Assembly (NCBI GenBank): GCA_937931785.1 | Contig: CALHAX010000086.1 | Location: 1 to 35,420, forward strand | Length of the DNA stretch: 35,420 bases | From: an uncultured Hyphomicrobiaceae bacterium | GTDB lineage: Bacteria > Pseudomonadota > Alphaproteobacteria > Rhizobiales > CALHAX01 | Reading direction: 5' to 3' | Shown here: piece by piece, positions 8,588-15,978 of the stretch | How positions within the stretch are numbered: the stretch's first letter is position 1 | Layout of the letters: every line of letters starts with the position of its first letter | The notes under the pieces: model-generated | Told to the model about the DNA's origin: nothing | What the model saw: only the letters and a program-made list of their open reading frames with translations | Databases searched by the model: none | Made by a program: the position numbers and the translations under genes

Positions 8588-9208
8588 ATGGGCAGGGACA
8601 TGGGCAATAACGATTTTTCATGGGTCGGGGCGCTTGGCGGCGTGAACCTTTTCCTGTTTGCATGGTCCGCCACGGGGGCCACAGAACTGCTGGCCCGCGA
8701 GCAGGGTGTTTTGGAAATCGCGCAACTGGTTCTGATCGCGCTCGCCATGCTGGTGTTTCTCATCACCGTTTACCGCAGTTCCGGCCCGGCGCGCAGCGCT
8801 GCCGTGACCCTGGTCGGGCTCAGCCTCTGCTTTTTCTATCGTGAGCTCGATCTGGCTGCCCTCGGAGTCACTGGCCCGGTTGCCGAACTCTCCCGCAGTT
8901 CCATCCGCGATGTGGTTCTGGGCATCGGTGTCTCCATTCTCATGGTTTATGTCTGGTCGCGCCGTGCCGATCTGCCAGCATGGTGGCGGTTCGCAACGCG
9001 GCCAGCAGCGTGGCCGCTCTTCGGAACGGGGATCTTGCTGGGGGTGGGCGTCATCCTGAGCACAACCCTCAAAGGCGATCTTCAGGGGCAGTTCTGGGAG
9101 GAACTGATCGAGTTCAATGGTTATGTTCTGTTCGTGCTGGCGGCCTGTCGACACGGGTACATCGCGACCTATGAGGACGTCATCGAGCGTCCAATTGTGC
9201 CGAACTAA
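8588..9208 (+). CDS. Hypothetical inner-membrane protein
   Basis: 206 residues from the ATG at 8588; ATGs at 8534 and 8600 are also in frame and none has a convincing ribosome binding site, so the start is uncertain. About six hydrophobic segments alternate with short charged loops: GALGGVNLFLFAWSATG, IAQLVLIALAMLVFLITVY, AAVTLVGLSLCFFYREL, IRDVVLGIGVSILMVYVW, WPLFGTGILLGVGVIL and FNGYVLFVLAACRHGY. Conserved-looking polar positions inside or near helices include FYREL and EELIEFNGY, which could be functional. I do not recognise the family. It diverges from the DUF898 gene across a 229-base intergenic region. Confidence 0.75.
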   Translation: MGRDMGNNDFSWVGALGGVNLFLFAWSATGATELLAREQGVLEIAQLVLIALAMLVFLITVYRSSGPARSAAVTLVGLSLCFFYRELDLAALGVTGPVAELSRSSIRDVVLGIGVSILMVYVWSRRADLPAWWRFATRPAAWPLFGTGILLGVGVILSTTLKGDLQGQFWEELIEFNGYVLFVLAACRHGYIATYEDVIERPIVPN

Positions 9209-9291
9209 GGTGTGTTAACCACGCACTGAACATAGGGGTAGGTCACCAGATTGCCCCTTTCAGAACAAGTCCTTGCCGATTTGCGGCTCTA

Positions 9292-9324
9292 TCCCGACCC
9301 TCAGGATCACAGACGGGTCGGGAG
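9292..9324 (+). promoter_or_regulatory. Leader hairpin overlapping a ribosome binding site
   Basis: TCCCGACCC at 9292-9300 is the exact reverse complement of GGGTCGGGA at 9315-9323, giving a nine-base-pair GC-rich stem around a 14-base loop. The 3' arm contains most of GGGAG (9320-9324), the ribosome binding site of the gene starting at 9334. If transcribed, the folded leader would block translation initiation of that gene. No T-run follows, so it does not look like a terminator. Confidence 0.5.
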
Positions 9325-9333
9325 TACTCATCC

Positions 9334-9546
9334 ATGCGTTTCGCACTTCTCATTGCCTTCATCTTGTTGACGGGCGGGTTCCTGGGCAGCACCGCCTTCC
9401 AGTCGGGTGAACAGATCGAGCACCTCAGTCAGGCACAGTTGGTTGCCTTGGGAGAATCGGCGGCGGTGATTGCAGCTCTTTTGCTGCCAATGGTTCTGAT
9501 GCTTCTTGGCATGATGGCGCGCGGTGCAACACGGGCGATGCGGTAA
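9334..9546 (+). CDS. Small membrane protein of 70 residues
   Basis: 70 residues, not recognised. The N-terminal hydrophobic segment (RFALLIAFILLTGGFLGSTAF) could be a signal peptide or anchor. A short polar linker follows (SGEQIEHLSQAQLVALGE), then a second helix (AAVIAALLLPMVLMLLGMMA) and a basic end (RGATRAMR). GGGAG at 9320-9324 is well placed nine bases before the ATG, which supports it as a real gene. That binding site lies in the 3' arm of a strong hairpin. It precedes the ExoR-like gene on the same strand, but a 212-base gap makes co-transcription doubtful. Confidence 0.65.
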   Translation: MRFALLIAFILLTGGFLGSTAFQSGEQIEHLSQAQLVALGESAAVIAALLLPMVLMLLGMMARGATRAMR

Positions 9547-9614
9547 AGGCATTTAGTCCGATCCCGTAAGACGAAAGTCTTTGATGGGTGTGTGTTACTC
9601 ATGTGCCACGCAGT

Positions 9615-9630
9615 GAGGCATTCATGCCTC
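9615..9630. repeat. Perfect palindrome between short direct repeats
   Basis: GAGGCATTCATGCCTC is an inverted repeat (GAGGCA, four-base loop TTCA, TGCCTC) followed by TTT. Direct copies of GTGCCAC sit on either side, at 9603-9609 and 9635-9641. It could be a weak terminator for the 70-residue membrane protein or a protein-binding site upstream of the ExoR-like gene. Confidence 0.4.
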
Positions 9631-9758
9631 TTTGGTGCCACAAACAGAAGCGACGTTCTCATTGGGGATTGCGGTTGGGCTACCGGATAAAATCCAGTTC
9701 GATCGACCACGCGCTAACAAGTAAGGGCCCCGTTTTGGAGGCAACACGGAAGTTGTTT

Positions 9759-10865
9759 GTGAAATCGACATTTTGTAACGCAGGCACTGGACCTGAGCGT
9801 TTACGCCAGGTGCGCCTTGTTCATGGAAAGCGTGTGGGTTTGGCTTGCGCGGTTCTGTTGTTCGCCGCTTTGTTCACCGGCGTGCCCGACAACAGTGCGA
9901 CAGCTGCAAGCGGATCGAGTGTGATCTACGATAGTCCGGAAGACGCCTACAAGGCTGGTCGGCGCGCAATGAAGCGCGGCGACTACCGATCCGCACTCGC
10001 ACCTTTGCAGAGTGCCGCCGACGGAGGGGTGTTCCTGGCAAAATTCTACCTGGCCGAACTCCTGTCCGATACCAGACACATCTTCGCCGATCCTAATCGA
10101 GCTTACATGTTCTATTCAGAACTGATCGACCGGAATCCGGATGTTGATCCGGCTTACGATTATCGCGCTCGGTTTGTGGCGCGTGCTTATGTCATGAAGG
10201 GGCGATACCTTTCAGGCGTCTTGCCGATTGATGGGTTGCAACGCTCCCAGTCCCTTGCGCGGCGTTTGTTCGGACATGCTGCGACCTACCTCGATGACCC
10301 GGACGCTCAGTTCGAGTTCGCACGTATGCTGCTGAAAGGTCGAGGTGGTGCCCGCAACGTGCGTAGCGGCAAACATTATTTGTCCACGCTCTCACGTAAG
10401 GGACATGCCGCTGCTCAAGGCTATCTGGCAGAGTTGTTCTGGCATGGCGACTATGTGCCAAAACGTGAAGATTACGCACTTGCGTTGAGCACGCTGGCAG
10501 TGCGTAACGCCCGCCGTGACGATCAAATATGGATCGATGAACTGCATCACGAGATATCATGTCAGACGTCGGCTCAGGTGCATGATAAAGCGGAGCATCT
10601 GCTTGTGCGGTGGAAGAAAACGCATCCGCCACAAAGGATTTATCCGCGTGAAACGGCGGACGCGCTTGGTAATCGTGGCGCACAATGGACATGTGGAAGC
10701 AATCCGAACGTACCAGTCGATGGACAAAAACCGGCTCTTGTTGCCACGGATGAGCCCGAGGGCAAGGAGGCCTGGCCAGATCAGGATCGCCTTGAAGCCT
10801 TGCATGGGTCCATGTTCGGACTGGGCGGAAACATTGAAAAAGAACGTCTCGACAGTGATCAGTAG
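9759..10865 (+). CDS. ExoR-like exported Sel1/TPR repeat protein
   Basis: 368 residues from the GTG at 9759, which has GGAAG at 9748-9752; a TTG at 9753 with GGAGG at 9737-9741 is an alternative. ATGs at 9588 and 9624 are in frame but lie before the palindrome at 9615 and add an unlikely polar leader. A signal-like segment (KRVGLACAVLLFAALFTGVP, then ATAAS) precedes repeats that match the ExoR pattern as I recall it: EDAYKAGRRAMKRGDYRSAL, NRAYMFYSELIDRNPDVDP, FVARAYVMKGRYLSGVLP, LFGHAATYLDDPDAQFEFARML, KGHAAAQGYLAELFWHGD. In Sinorhizobium and Agrobacterium, periplasmic ExoR holds the sensor kinase ExoS (ChvG) inactive and so restrains exopolysaccharide production. Here the C-terminal about 100 residues (after DDQIWIDELHHE) extend past the about 268-residue rhizobial protein and look disordered. 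ExoS and ChvI are not in the window. Confidence 0.75.
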   Translation: MKSTFCNAGTGPERLRQVRLVHGKRVGLACAVLLFAALFTGVPDNSATAASGSSVIYDSPEDAYKAGRRAMKRGDYRSALAPLQSAADGGVFLAKFYLAELLSDTRHIFADPNRAYMFYSELIDRNPDVDPAYDYRARFVARAYVMKGRYLSGVLPIDGLQRSQSLARRLFGHAATYLDDPDAQFEFARMLLKGRGGARNVRSGKHYLSTLSRKGHAAAQGYLAELFWHGDYVPKREDYALALSTLAVRNARRDDQIWIDELHHEISCQTSAQVHDKAEHLLVRWKKTHPPQRIYPRETADALGNRGAQWTCGSNPNVPVDGQKPALVATDEPEGKEAWPDQDRLEALHGSMFGLGGNIEKERLDSDQ

Positions 10866-10940
10866 GTCCTCAATATAGCGGCCTCATCCAGCGTTCTGAT
10901 CTTGGAGAATTCCTCGCCTTTGACGTGTTGATTGTCTCTC

Positions 10941-11723
10941 TCAAACTGCGAGATCAATCATCACGGGAACATGATCCGATGGTTTTTCCCACCCGCGAGT
11001 CTCTCTCATGACCCGGCAGCTTTCCAGACGGTCCGCCGCCTGAGGCGAGAGCAGCATGTGGTCAATGCGTATCCCGTTGTTTTTTGGCCATGCGCCGGCT
11101 TGATAATCCCAGAACGTGTACTGTGCATCTTCCGCATTCACGGCGCGCAAGGCATCCGTAAAACCAAGGTTCATGATGGCACGGAACGCAGCATGTGTTT
11201 CAGGTCGGTAGAGCGCATCACCCTCCCATGCGGAGGGAGCATGAACGTCACGCGCTTCCGGAATAACATTGTAATCACCCGCCAACACCAATGGCTCTTC
11301 ATATGCCAGAAGTGTCTCCGCATGAGCTTTAAGATGGGACATCCACTCCAGCTTGTACGGATATTTTTCCGTATCAACCGGGTTGCCGTTCGGAAGATAA
11401 ATAGAAGCGACGCGTACTATGCCCTTGTCTCCCGGAATGACCGCCTCGATATATCGTGCCTGTTCATCAGCCTCGTTCCCCGGCAAGCCGATGATCACTT
11501 CGTCGAACGGTGTTTTCGAGAAAATCGCCACGCCGTTGAAGCTTTTTTGTCCGTGCACGGCAACATTATAACCAAGATCCTCAAAGACATCTGCGGGGAA
11601 AGCCTCGGTCATGCTCTTGACCTCCTGCAGGCATGCGACGTCCGGCTGCGCTTCTTTCAACCATGTCTTGACGGTTTCCAGACGAGCCTTGACGCCATTG
11701 ATATTCCACGTGGCAATTTTCAT
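10941..11723 (-). CDS. xthA: Exodeoxyribonuclease III
   Basis: 260 residues, the normal length of the ExoIII/AP endonuclease family. It cuts DNA at abasic sites and has 3'-5' exonuclease and 3'-phosphatase activity in base-excision repair. Motifs are all present: MKIATWNINGVKAR at the N-terminus, CLQEVK with the metal-binding Glu, the SIYLPNGNP active-site region, LAGDYNVIPEARDVH with the catalytic Asp and Asn, and IRIDHMLLS and KPSDHVPVM at the end, with the catalytic Asp-His pair. It faces the ExoR-like gene, with 75 bases between the two stops, and is neighbour to it in other Hyphomicrobiales as I recall. Confidence 0.97.
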   Translation of the reverse strand: MKIATWNINGVKARLETVKTWLKEAQPDVACLQEVKSMTEAFPADVFEDLGYNVAVHGQKSFNGVAIFSKTPFDEVIIGLPGNEADEQARYIEAVIPGDKGIVRVASIYLPNGNPVDTEKYPYKLEWMSHLKAHAETLLAYEEPLVLAGDYNVIPEARDVHAPSAWEGDALYRPETHAAFRAIMNLGFTDALRAVNAEDAQYTFWDYQAGAWPKNNGIRIDHMLLSPQAADRLESCRVMRETRGWEKPSDHVPVMIDLAV

Positions 11724-11920
11724 GAGGTGGGATCCGGATTGTCAAATGCGGGGAAAAACGTAGCTATGGTTAAGAGAGTGTGTACGCGGCGTTAAGTACC
11801 TGTCAGGGAATTTCATATATTCTTTATGCAGTGCAAATAGAGCTGCCGGGTGTTTTCCCGAGCGGCTTGAGGTTTGCATGGTGAGTAACCCGGTTTGATG
11901 GATTGCAGAGGGCGCGTGCG

Positions 11921-12277
11921 ATGTCACGATTGATATACGAAGGCCGCCGGTATGATCCAGGCCGGTTCATGAAATTCTTCTCGTTCGCAAACCTCCTGAT
12001 AACAATGGCGGTTCTTTCTGCCTGGCACTTTACCGGGCTCTTCATTGCAGCGCCAATGTCTGCAGCGACGGAGTCGTTCATTGCGGCAACCGGAAAACCC
12101 GGATTATTGGACTCGCCCTACGTTTACCTTTGGGCAAGTCCGCTGATAGCTACATTCCTCGGATGGGCTGCTTACAAACTGGACTACAAGACATTCGGAC
12201 GCTTTGTGGTGATTTACCCGGTCGCACTTTTTGCAGCCTGCGTCGTCTGGTTCAACTACGTCGACGGCAAGTTCTGA
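11921..12277 (+). CDS. Small hypothetical membrane protein
   Basis: 118 residues. The ATG at 11921 is preceded by GAGGG at 11908-11912, eight bases away, which decides it over an upstream in-frame TTG. The sequence has a basic start (MSRLIYEGRRYDPGRF) and three hydrophobic helices: FFSFANLLITMAVLSAWHF with FTGLFIAAPM, YVYLWASPLIATFLGWAAY, and FVVIYPVALFAACVVWF. It ends in NYVDGKF. I do not recognise the family. Its stop is 16 bases from the stop of erpA on the opposite strand, and no separate terminator is apparent between them. Confidence 0.75.
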   Translation: MSRLIYEGRRYDPGRFMKFFSFANLLITMAVLSAWHFTGLFIAAPMSAATESFIAATGKPGLLDSPYVYLWASPLIATFLGWAAYKLDYKTFGRFVVIYPVALFAACVVWFNYVDGKF

Positions 12278-12293
12278 TCTTAACCGGAACTTG

Positions 12294-12656
12294 TCAGATC
12301 GAGAAACTTGTGCCGCATCCACAGCCGGCCGTGGCATTCGGATTGTTGATCTTGAATGCCGCTCCGATCAGGTCATCGACGTAATCGATCTCGGAGCCGC
12401 TCAGGAACTGAAGTGACATTTGATCAATCAGGATCGTGGCTCCCTCTCGCTCAAGCACCAGATCATCAGCGTCGCGGTTCTGAACCAGATCATACTTGTA
12501 CTGAAATCCGGAACATCCGCCCCCTTCGACACTGATCCGCAGCATTGAGCCCTCAGGTTCGTCTGACATGATTTCGCAAACACGTGTCGCGGCTGAATGC
12601 GTCACGATGACAGGAGCTTCGCTTGTGGGGGCTTCTGTGGTGGATGTTTCTGACAT
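12294..12656 (-). CDS. erpA: Iron-sulfur cluster insertion protein (HesB/IscA A-type carrier)
   Basis: 120 residues from the ATG at 12656 with AGGA just upstream; the frame is open to 13232, but the longer N-terminus is antisense to dgt. Residues 1-15 are a Thr/Ser/Glu-rich tail, then the A-type carrier domain from VIVTHSAATRVCEIM. The three cluster-binding cysteines are in GGGCSGFQYKY and in the C-terminal GCGCGTSFSI. A-type carriers accept a nascent Fe-S cluster from the scaffold and pass it to apoproteins, for ErpA including enzymes of isoprenoid synthesis and respiration. Divergent from dgt, a pairing common in Alphaproteobacteria. The split between ErpA and IscA by name is from context. 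Confidence 0.93.
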   Translation of the reverse strand: MSETSTTEAPTSEAPVIVTHSAATRVCEIMSDEPEGSMLRISVEGGGCSGFQYKYDLVQNRDADDLVLEREGATILIDQMSLQFLSGSEIDYVDDLIGAAFKINNPNATAGCGCGTSFSI

Positions 12657-12827
12657 GTTCCTGGTCCATTGGCGATCAATAAGCGGGGGAGGCTGTTGCC
12701 CGGAACCCGATTCCAGCATACCGCCTTGTAACAGAATATGTGGTGTCTGGCACACATCATGTCCAGCACGATACGCGCGTGATGCTGCATGAAGGCAAGG
12801 GATCATGAAACAAGGCCTGAGAGCGCC
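12657..12827. promoter_or_regulatory. Divergent promoter region of erpA and dgt
   Basis: The 171 bases between the two start codons must hold the promoters for both genes. I could not assign -35/-10 boxes or an operator with confidence. Confidence 0.35.
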
Positions 12828-13991
12828 ATGACGATGAAGGCAAACGCTTCCTACGCCGTGGACCCGGGAACGAGCCGCGGGAGAGCCATTTCCGAGGCGG
12901 CGTGCCCCATGCGCTCGCCTTTTCACCGGGATCGCGATCGGGTCATTCATTCCACCGCATTCCGCAGACTGACCTACAAGACGCAGGTTTTCGTCTACCA
13001 TGAGGGTGATCATTATCGCACGCGACTGACCCATTCGCTTGAGGTCGCTCAGATTGCGCGTGCCATGGCCCGGATGTTGTCTCTCGAAGAAGATCTGGCC
13101 GAAGGCATAGCCCTGGCGCACGACCTGGGGCATCCACCATTCGGGCACACGGGCGAACGCGCACTGCAACACGCACTGCAGGATGTCGGTGGGTTTGATC
13201 ACAATGCCCAGAGCCTGCGCGTCGTCACGCACCTGGAGCGAAAATATGCTGGCTTTGACGGATTGAATTTATCCTGGGAATCTCTTGAAGGTCTCGTGAA
13301 ACACAACGGCCCACTGCACACGCCGACCAATCCGTTCCTGAAACGCTATCTATCCGAATACGATCTGCAACCTGAGACGTGGGCTTCGGCAGAGGCCCAG
13401 GCGGCGGCTATTGCCGACGACATCGCCTACTACAATCACGACATAGACGACGGGTTACGCGCGGGGTTATTGAGTATCCATGCCTTGCGCACAATCCCGC
13501 TGCTGGCAGAGGTGCTGGATGAGGTGGATCGTATACACACCAGTTTGTCGGAGCCGCGACAGATCTACGAAGTGAACCGTCGGCTGATCACACGCATGAT
13601 TGAGGATGCGGTTGGCGAAGCGCGCAATCGGCTTTCAAGGCTTGCTCCTGCACACGCGGACGACATTCGCAGGTCGCCTCATGCCGTAATCGCATTCTCT
13701 GACGAGATGAGCGAGCATATCGCGAGCCTGCGGTCGTTCTTGTATGCCTCAGTCTATCGACACCCCAGCGTCATGCGGGTCATGGACGATGCCGAGCAGA
13801 TGGTATTCGAGCTTTTCGAACGCTATCGCTCCGACCCCGCATTGTTGCCGGACGATTGGTCTGAAGACGTCAGGACTGCATCCGGCAACGGAGCAGAAGA
13901 AGTCATCGCAGACTTCGTTGCTGGCATGACAGACAGGTATGCAATTCAAGAACATCGTCGCCTGTTTGACGCCACTCCTGAATTGCGATAG
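12828..13991 (+). CDS. dgt: dGTPase-like triphosphohydrolase (HD superfamily)
   Basis: 387 residues from the ATG at 12828; ATGs at 12789 and 12834 are in frame, and no strong binding site separates them. The protein begins with ANASYAVDPGTSRGR and follows the type 2 dGTPase pattern: RSPFHRDRDRVIHSTAFRRL, TRLTHSLEVAQIAR (H69), ALAHDLGHPPFGHTGE (H98-D99) and ADDIAYYNHDIDD, together supplying the H...HD...D metal site. These enzymes remove triphosphate from deoxynucleotides, notably dGTP, and so adjust dNTP pools; some members act on all dNTPs. Followed by argS after a 149-base gap, the usual alphaproteobacterial order. Confidence 0.95.
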   Translation: MTMKANASYAVDPGTSRGRAISEAACPMRSPFHRDRDRVIHSTAFRRLTYKTQVFVYHEGDHYRTRLTHSLEVAQIARAMARMLSLEEDLAEGIALAHDLGHPPFGHTGERALQHALQDVGGFDHNAQSLRVVTHLERKYAGFDGLNLSWESLEGLVKHNGPLHTPTNPFLKRYLSEYDLQPETWASAEAQAAAIADDIAYYNHDIDDGLRAGLLSIHALRTIPLLAEVLDEVDRIHTSLSEPRQIYEVNRRLITRMIEDAVGEARNRLSRLAPAHADDIRRSPHAVIAFSDEMSEHIASLRSFLYASVYRHPSVMRVMDDAEQMVFELFERYRSDPALLPDDWSEDVRTASGNGAEEVIADFVAGMTDRYAIQEHRRLFDATPELR

Positions 13992-14140
13992 CCGGACCAC
14001 AGCGCCGTGATTGCACCCTGTTCCGAGCATTCGGGTTTACCGCGTTTGCAGTCGGCGCATGTCGGATTTTCACATCACTGCTAGCAGCCAGCTAGCGCGC
14101 GCTGGCCCGCGTCCGGTAGATACGCCCGAGGAACCCGATC

Positions 14141-15904
14141 ATGAACGTATTTGTCCTGTTCGAGGAACGGATTGATGACGCAATCACGGCCCTTGTCGCC
14201 GATGGCGTCTTGCCCGAAGGGACCGAGGCGCGCGGTCTGACAGTCGAGCCGCCACGTGATCCCTCCCATGGTGATCTGGCCAGCAATGCGGCGATGGTGC
14301 TGGCCAAGGCCGCAAAGATGAAACCGCGTGATCTCGCGGAGCAACTGGCCGAAAAACTCCGTGCCGACCCGGACGTCAACGAGGTCGAGATTGCCGGACC
14401 TGGCTTTATAAATTTACGTCTCGCACCAGAGTTCTGGCGCGGCGTCGTCGGTGCTGTGCTCAAGCAGGGGCAGAACTTCGGAAAGGGCCCCGACCGCCCG
14501 GGCAAGAAGGTCAACGTTGAATATGTCTCCGCCAACCCGACAGGCCCGCTTCATGTTGGCCACGTGCGAGGAGCCGTGTTCGGTGATGCACTTGCCAACC
14601 TCCTGGCGTTTGCCGGGTACGACGTGGCACGCGAATACTATATCAATGATGCCGGTTCGCAGATCGATACGCTCTGCCGGTCCGCCTACATGCGCTATCG
14701 CGAAGCGCTGGGCGAGGAGATTGGCGACATCCCTGAGGGGCTTTATCCGGGAGACTACCTGAAACCTGTCGGTGAAGCATTGGTCGCGTCCCATGGCGAT
14801 GCATTGCTCAGTGACGATGAAACGGAGTGGATGCCCGTCATCCGGGAAGTGTCGCTACACATGATGATGGAGATGATCCGGTCAGATCTTGCGACACTCA
14901 ACATCAAGCAGGATGTATTTTTCTCTGAACGTTCCATGATCCAGGGCGACAAGGATATTGTCGCAGCCACGATCGAGGAACTTCGCGGCAAGGGCATGAT
15001 CTATGAGGGGCGGTTGGAACCGCCAAAGGGCACCACGCCCCCCGAAGACTGGGAAGACCGCGAGCAGACACTTTTTCGCTCAACTGATTTTGGCGACGAC
15101 GTCGACCGCGCCCTGATCAAGTCTGACGGGACGTATACCTATTTTGCCTCCGACATGGCCTACCATCACGACAAATATCTGCGTGGCTTCAACGTCCAGA
15201 TCGATGTCTGGGGTGCAGATCATGCTGGCTATATCAAACGTGTCGATGCCGCCATTCAGGCGTTGACCGACAAACAGGCCGAATTCGACGTGAAAGTCTG
15301 CCAGCTCGTGCGCCTTTATCGTGGCGGTGAGCCGGTCAAGATGTCGAAACGGGCAGGCACATTCGTCACGTTGCGTGAGGTGGTGGATGAAGTTGGGCCG
15401 GATCCTGTGCGGTTCATGATGCTTTATCGCAAGAACGAGGCACCCCTCGATTTCGACTTCAAGGCTGTGACAGAAACCGCCAAGGAAAATCCCGTCTTCT
15501 ACGTTCAGTACGGCCACGCGCGGGTTTGCTCTGCCATGCGCAATGCGGAGGAGACATTCCCGGGCATCGCGGAAAAGGTGAAAACGGTTAACGTGGATGG
15601 CCTGGGGCAACTGGACGACGAGGGCGAACTTGGCATCATGCGCCGCCTCGCAGCCTTCCCACGACTGGTCGAAGCAGCGGCTCATGCACACGAACCGCAC
15701 AGGATTGCCTTTTATCTCTACGAACTCGCAGGCGACTTCCACGCCCAGTACAACCGGGGCAAAGATCAGCCACAATTGCGGTTCATACGGGACGATGACC
15801 GCGATCTTACCATTGCCAGATTGGCACTTGTTCAGGCCGTGGGGACAGTTTTGTACACGGGTCTTTCTCTCCTGGGTGTGCATGCACCCCAAGAGATGCG
15901 CTAG
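14141..15904 (+). CDS. argS: Arginine--tRNA ligase
   Basis: 587 residues, the full class I ArgRS length. The ATG at 14141 has GAGGAA eight bases upstream. Domain order: N-terminal Add-1 domain recognising the tRNA D-loop (residues 1 to about 105, with [15 protein letters not shown]), catalytic core starting [21 protein letters not shown] with the HIGH-like HVGH at 138-141, a KMSKR (400-404) version of KMSKS in [13 protein letters not shown], and the helical anticodon-binding domain ending [13 protein letters not shown]. Like other ArgRS it needs tRNA to activate arginine. Starts 149 bases after dgt; the SPOR gene starts 74 bases later. Confidence 0.98.
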   Translation: MNVFVLFEERIDDAITALVADGVLPEGTEARGLTVEPPRDPSHGDLASNAAMVLAKAAKMKPRDLAEQLAEKLRADPDVNEVEIAGPGFINLRLAPEFWRGVVGAVLKQGQNFGKGPDRPGKKVNVEYVSANPTGPLHVGHVRGAVFGDALANLLAFAGYDVAREYYINDAGSQIDTLCRSAYMRYREALGEEIGDIPEGLYPGDYLKPVGEALVASHGDALLSDDETEWMPVIREVSLHMMMEMIRSDLATLNIKQDVFFSERSMIQGDKDIVAATIEELRGKGMIYEGRLEPPKGTTPPEDWEDREQTLFRSTDFGDDVDRALIKSDGTYTYFASDMAYHHDKYLRGFNVQIDVWGADHAGYIKRVDAAIQALTDKQAEFDVKVCQLVRLYRGGEPVKMSKRAGTFVTLREVVDEVGPDPVRFMMLYRKNEAPLDFDFKAVTETAKENPVFYVQYGHARVCSAMRNAEETFPGIAEKVKTVNVDGLGQLDDEGELGIMRRLAAFPRLVEAAAHAHEPHRIAFYLYELAGDFHAQYNRGKDQPQLRFIRDDDRDLTIARLALVQAVGTVLYTGLSLLGVHAPQEMR

Positions 15905-15978
15905 ACTCTGATTCGGGTAAGCGTTTTCGTTTTCGCGTTTGCGTTTCCAGTAGGGGCTCTGGTTGAGGAATTAGGTAC

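Noticed and set aside
9588-9758. Upstream ATG starts for the ExoR-like protein
   Set aside because: The extra residues are polar and precede a hydrophobic signal segment at an unlikely distance; better starts with binding sites lie at 9753-9759.
12657-13232. Possible long N-terminal extension of ErpA
   Set aside because: The extra frame overlaps the start of dgt and adds sequence not seen in A-type carriers; the ATG at 12656 gives a normal length.
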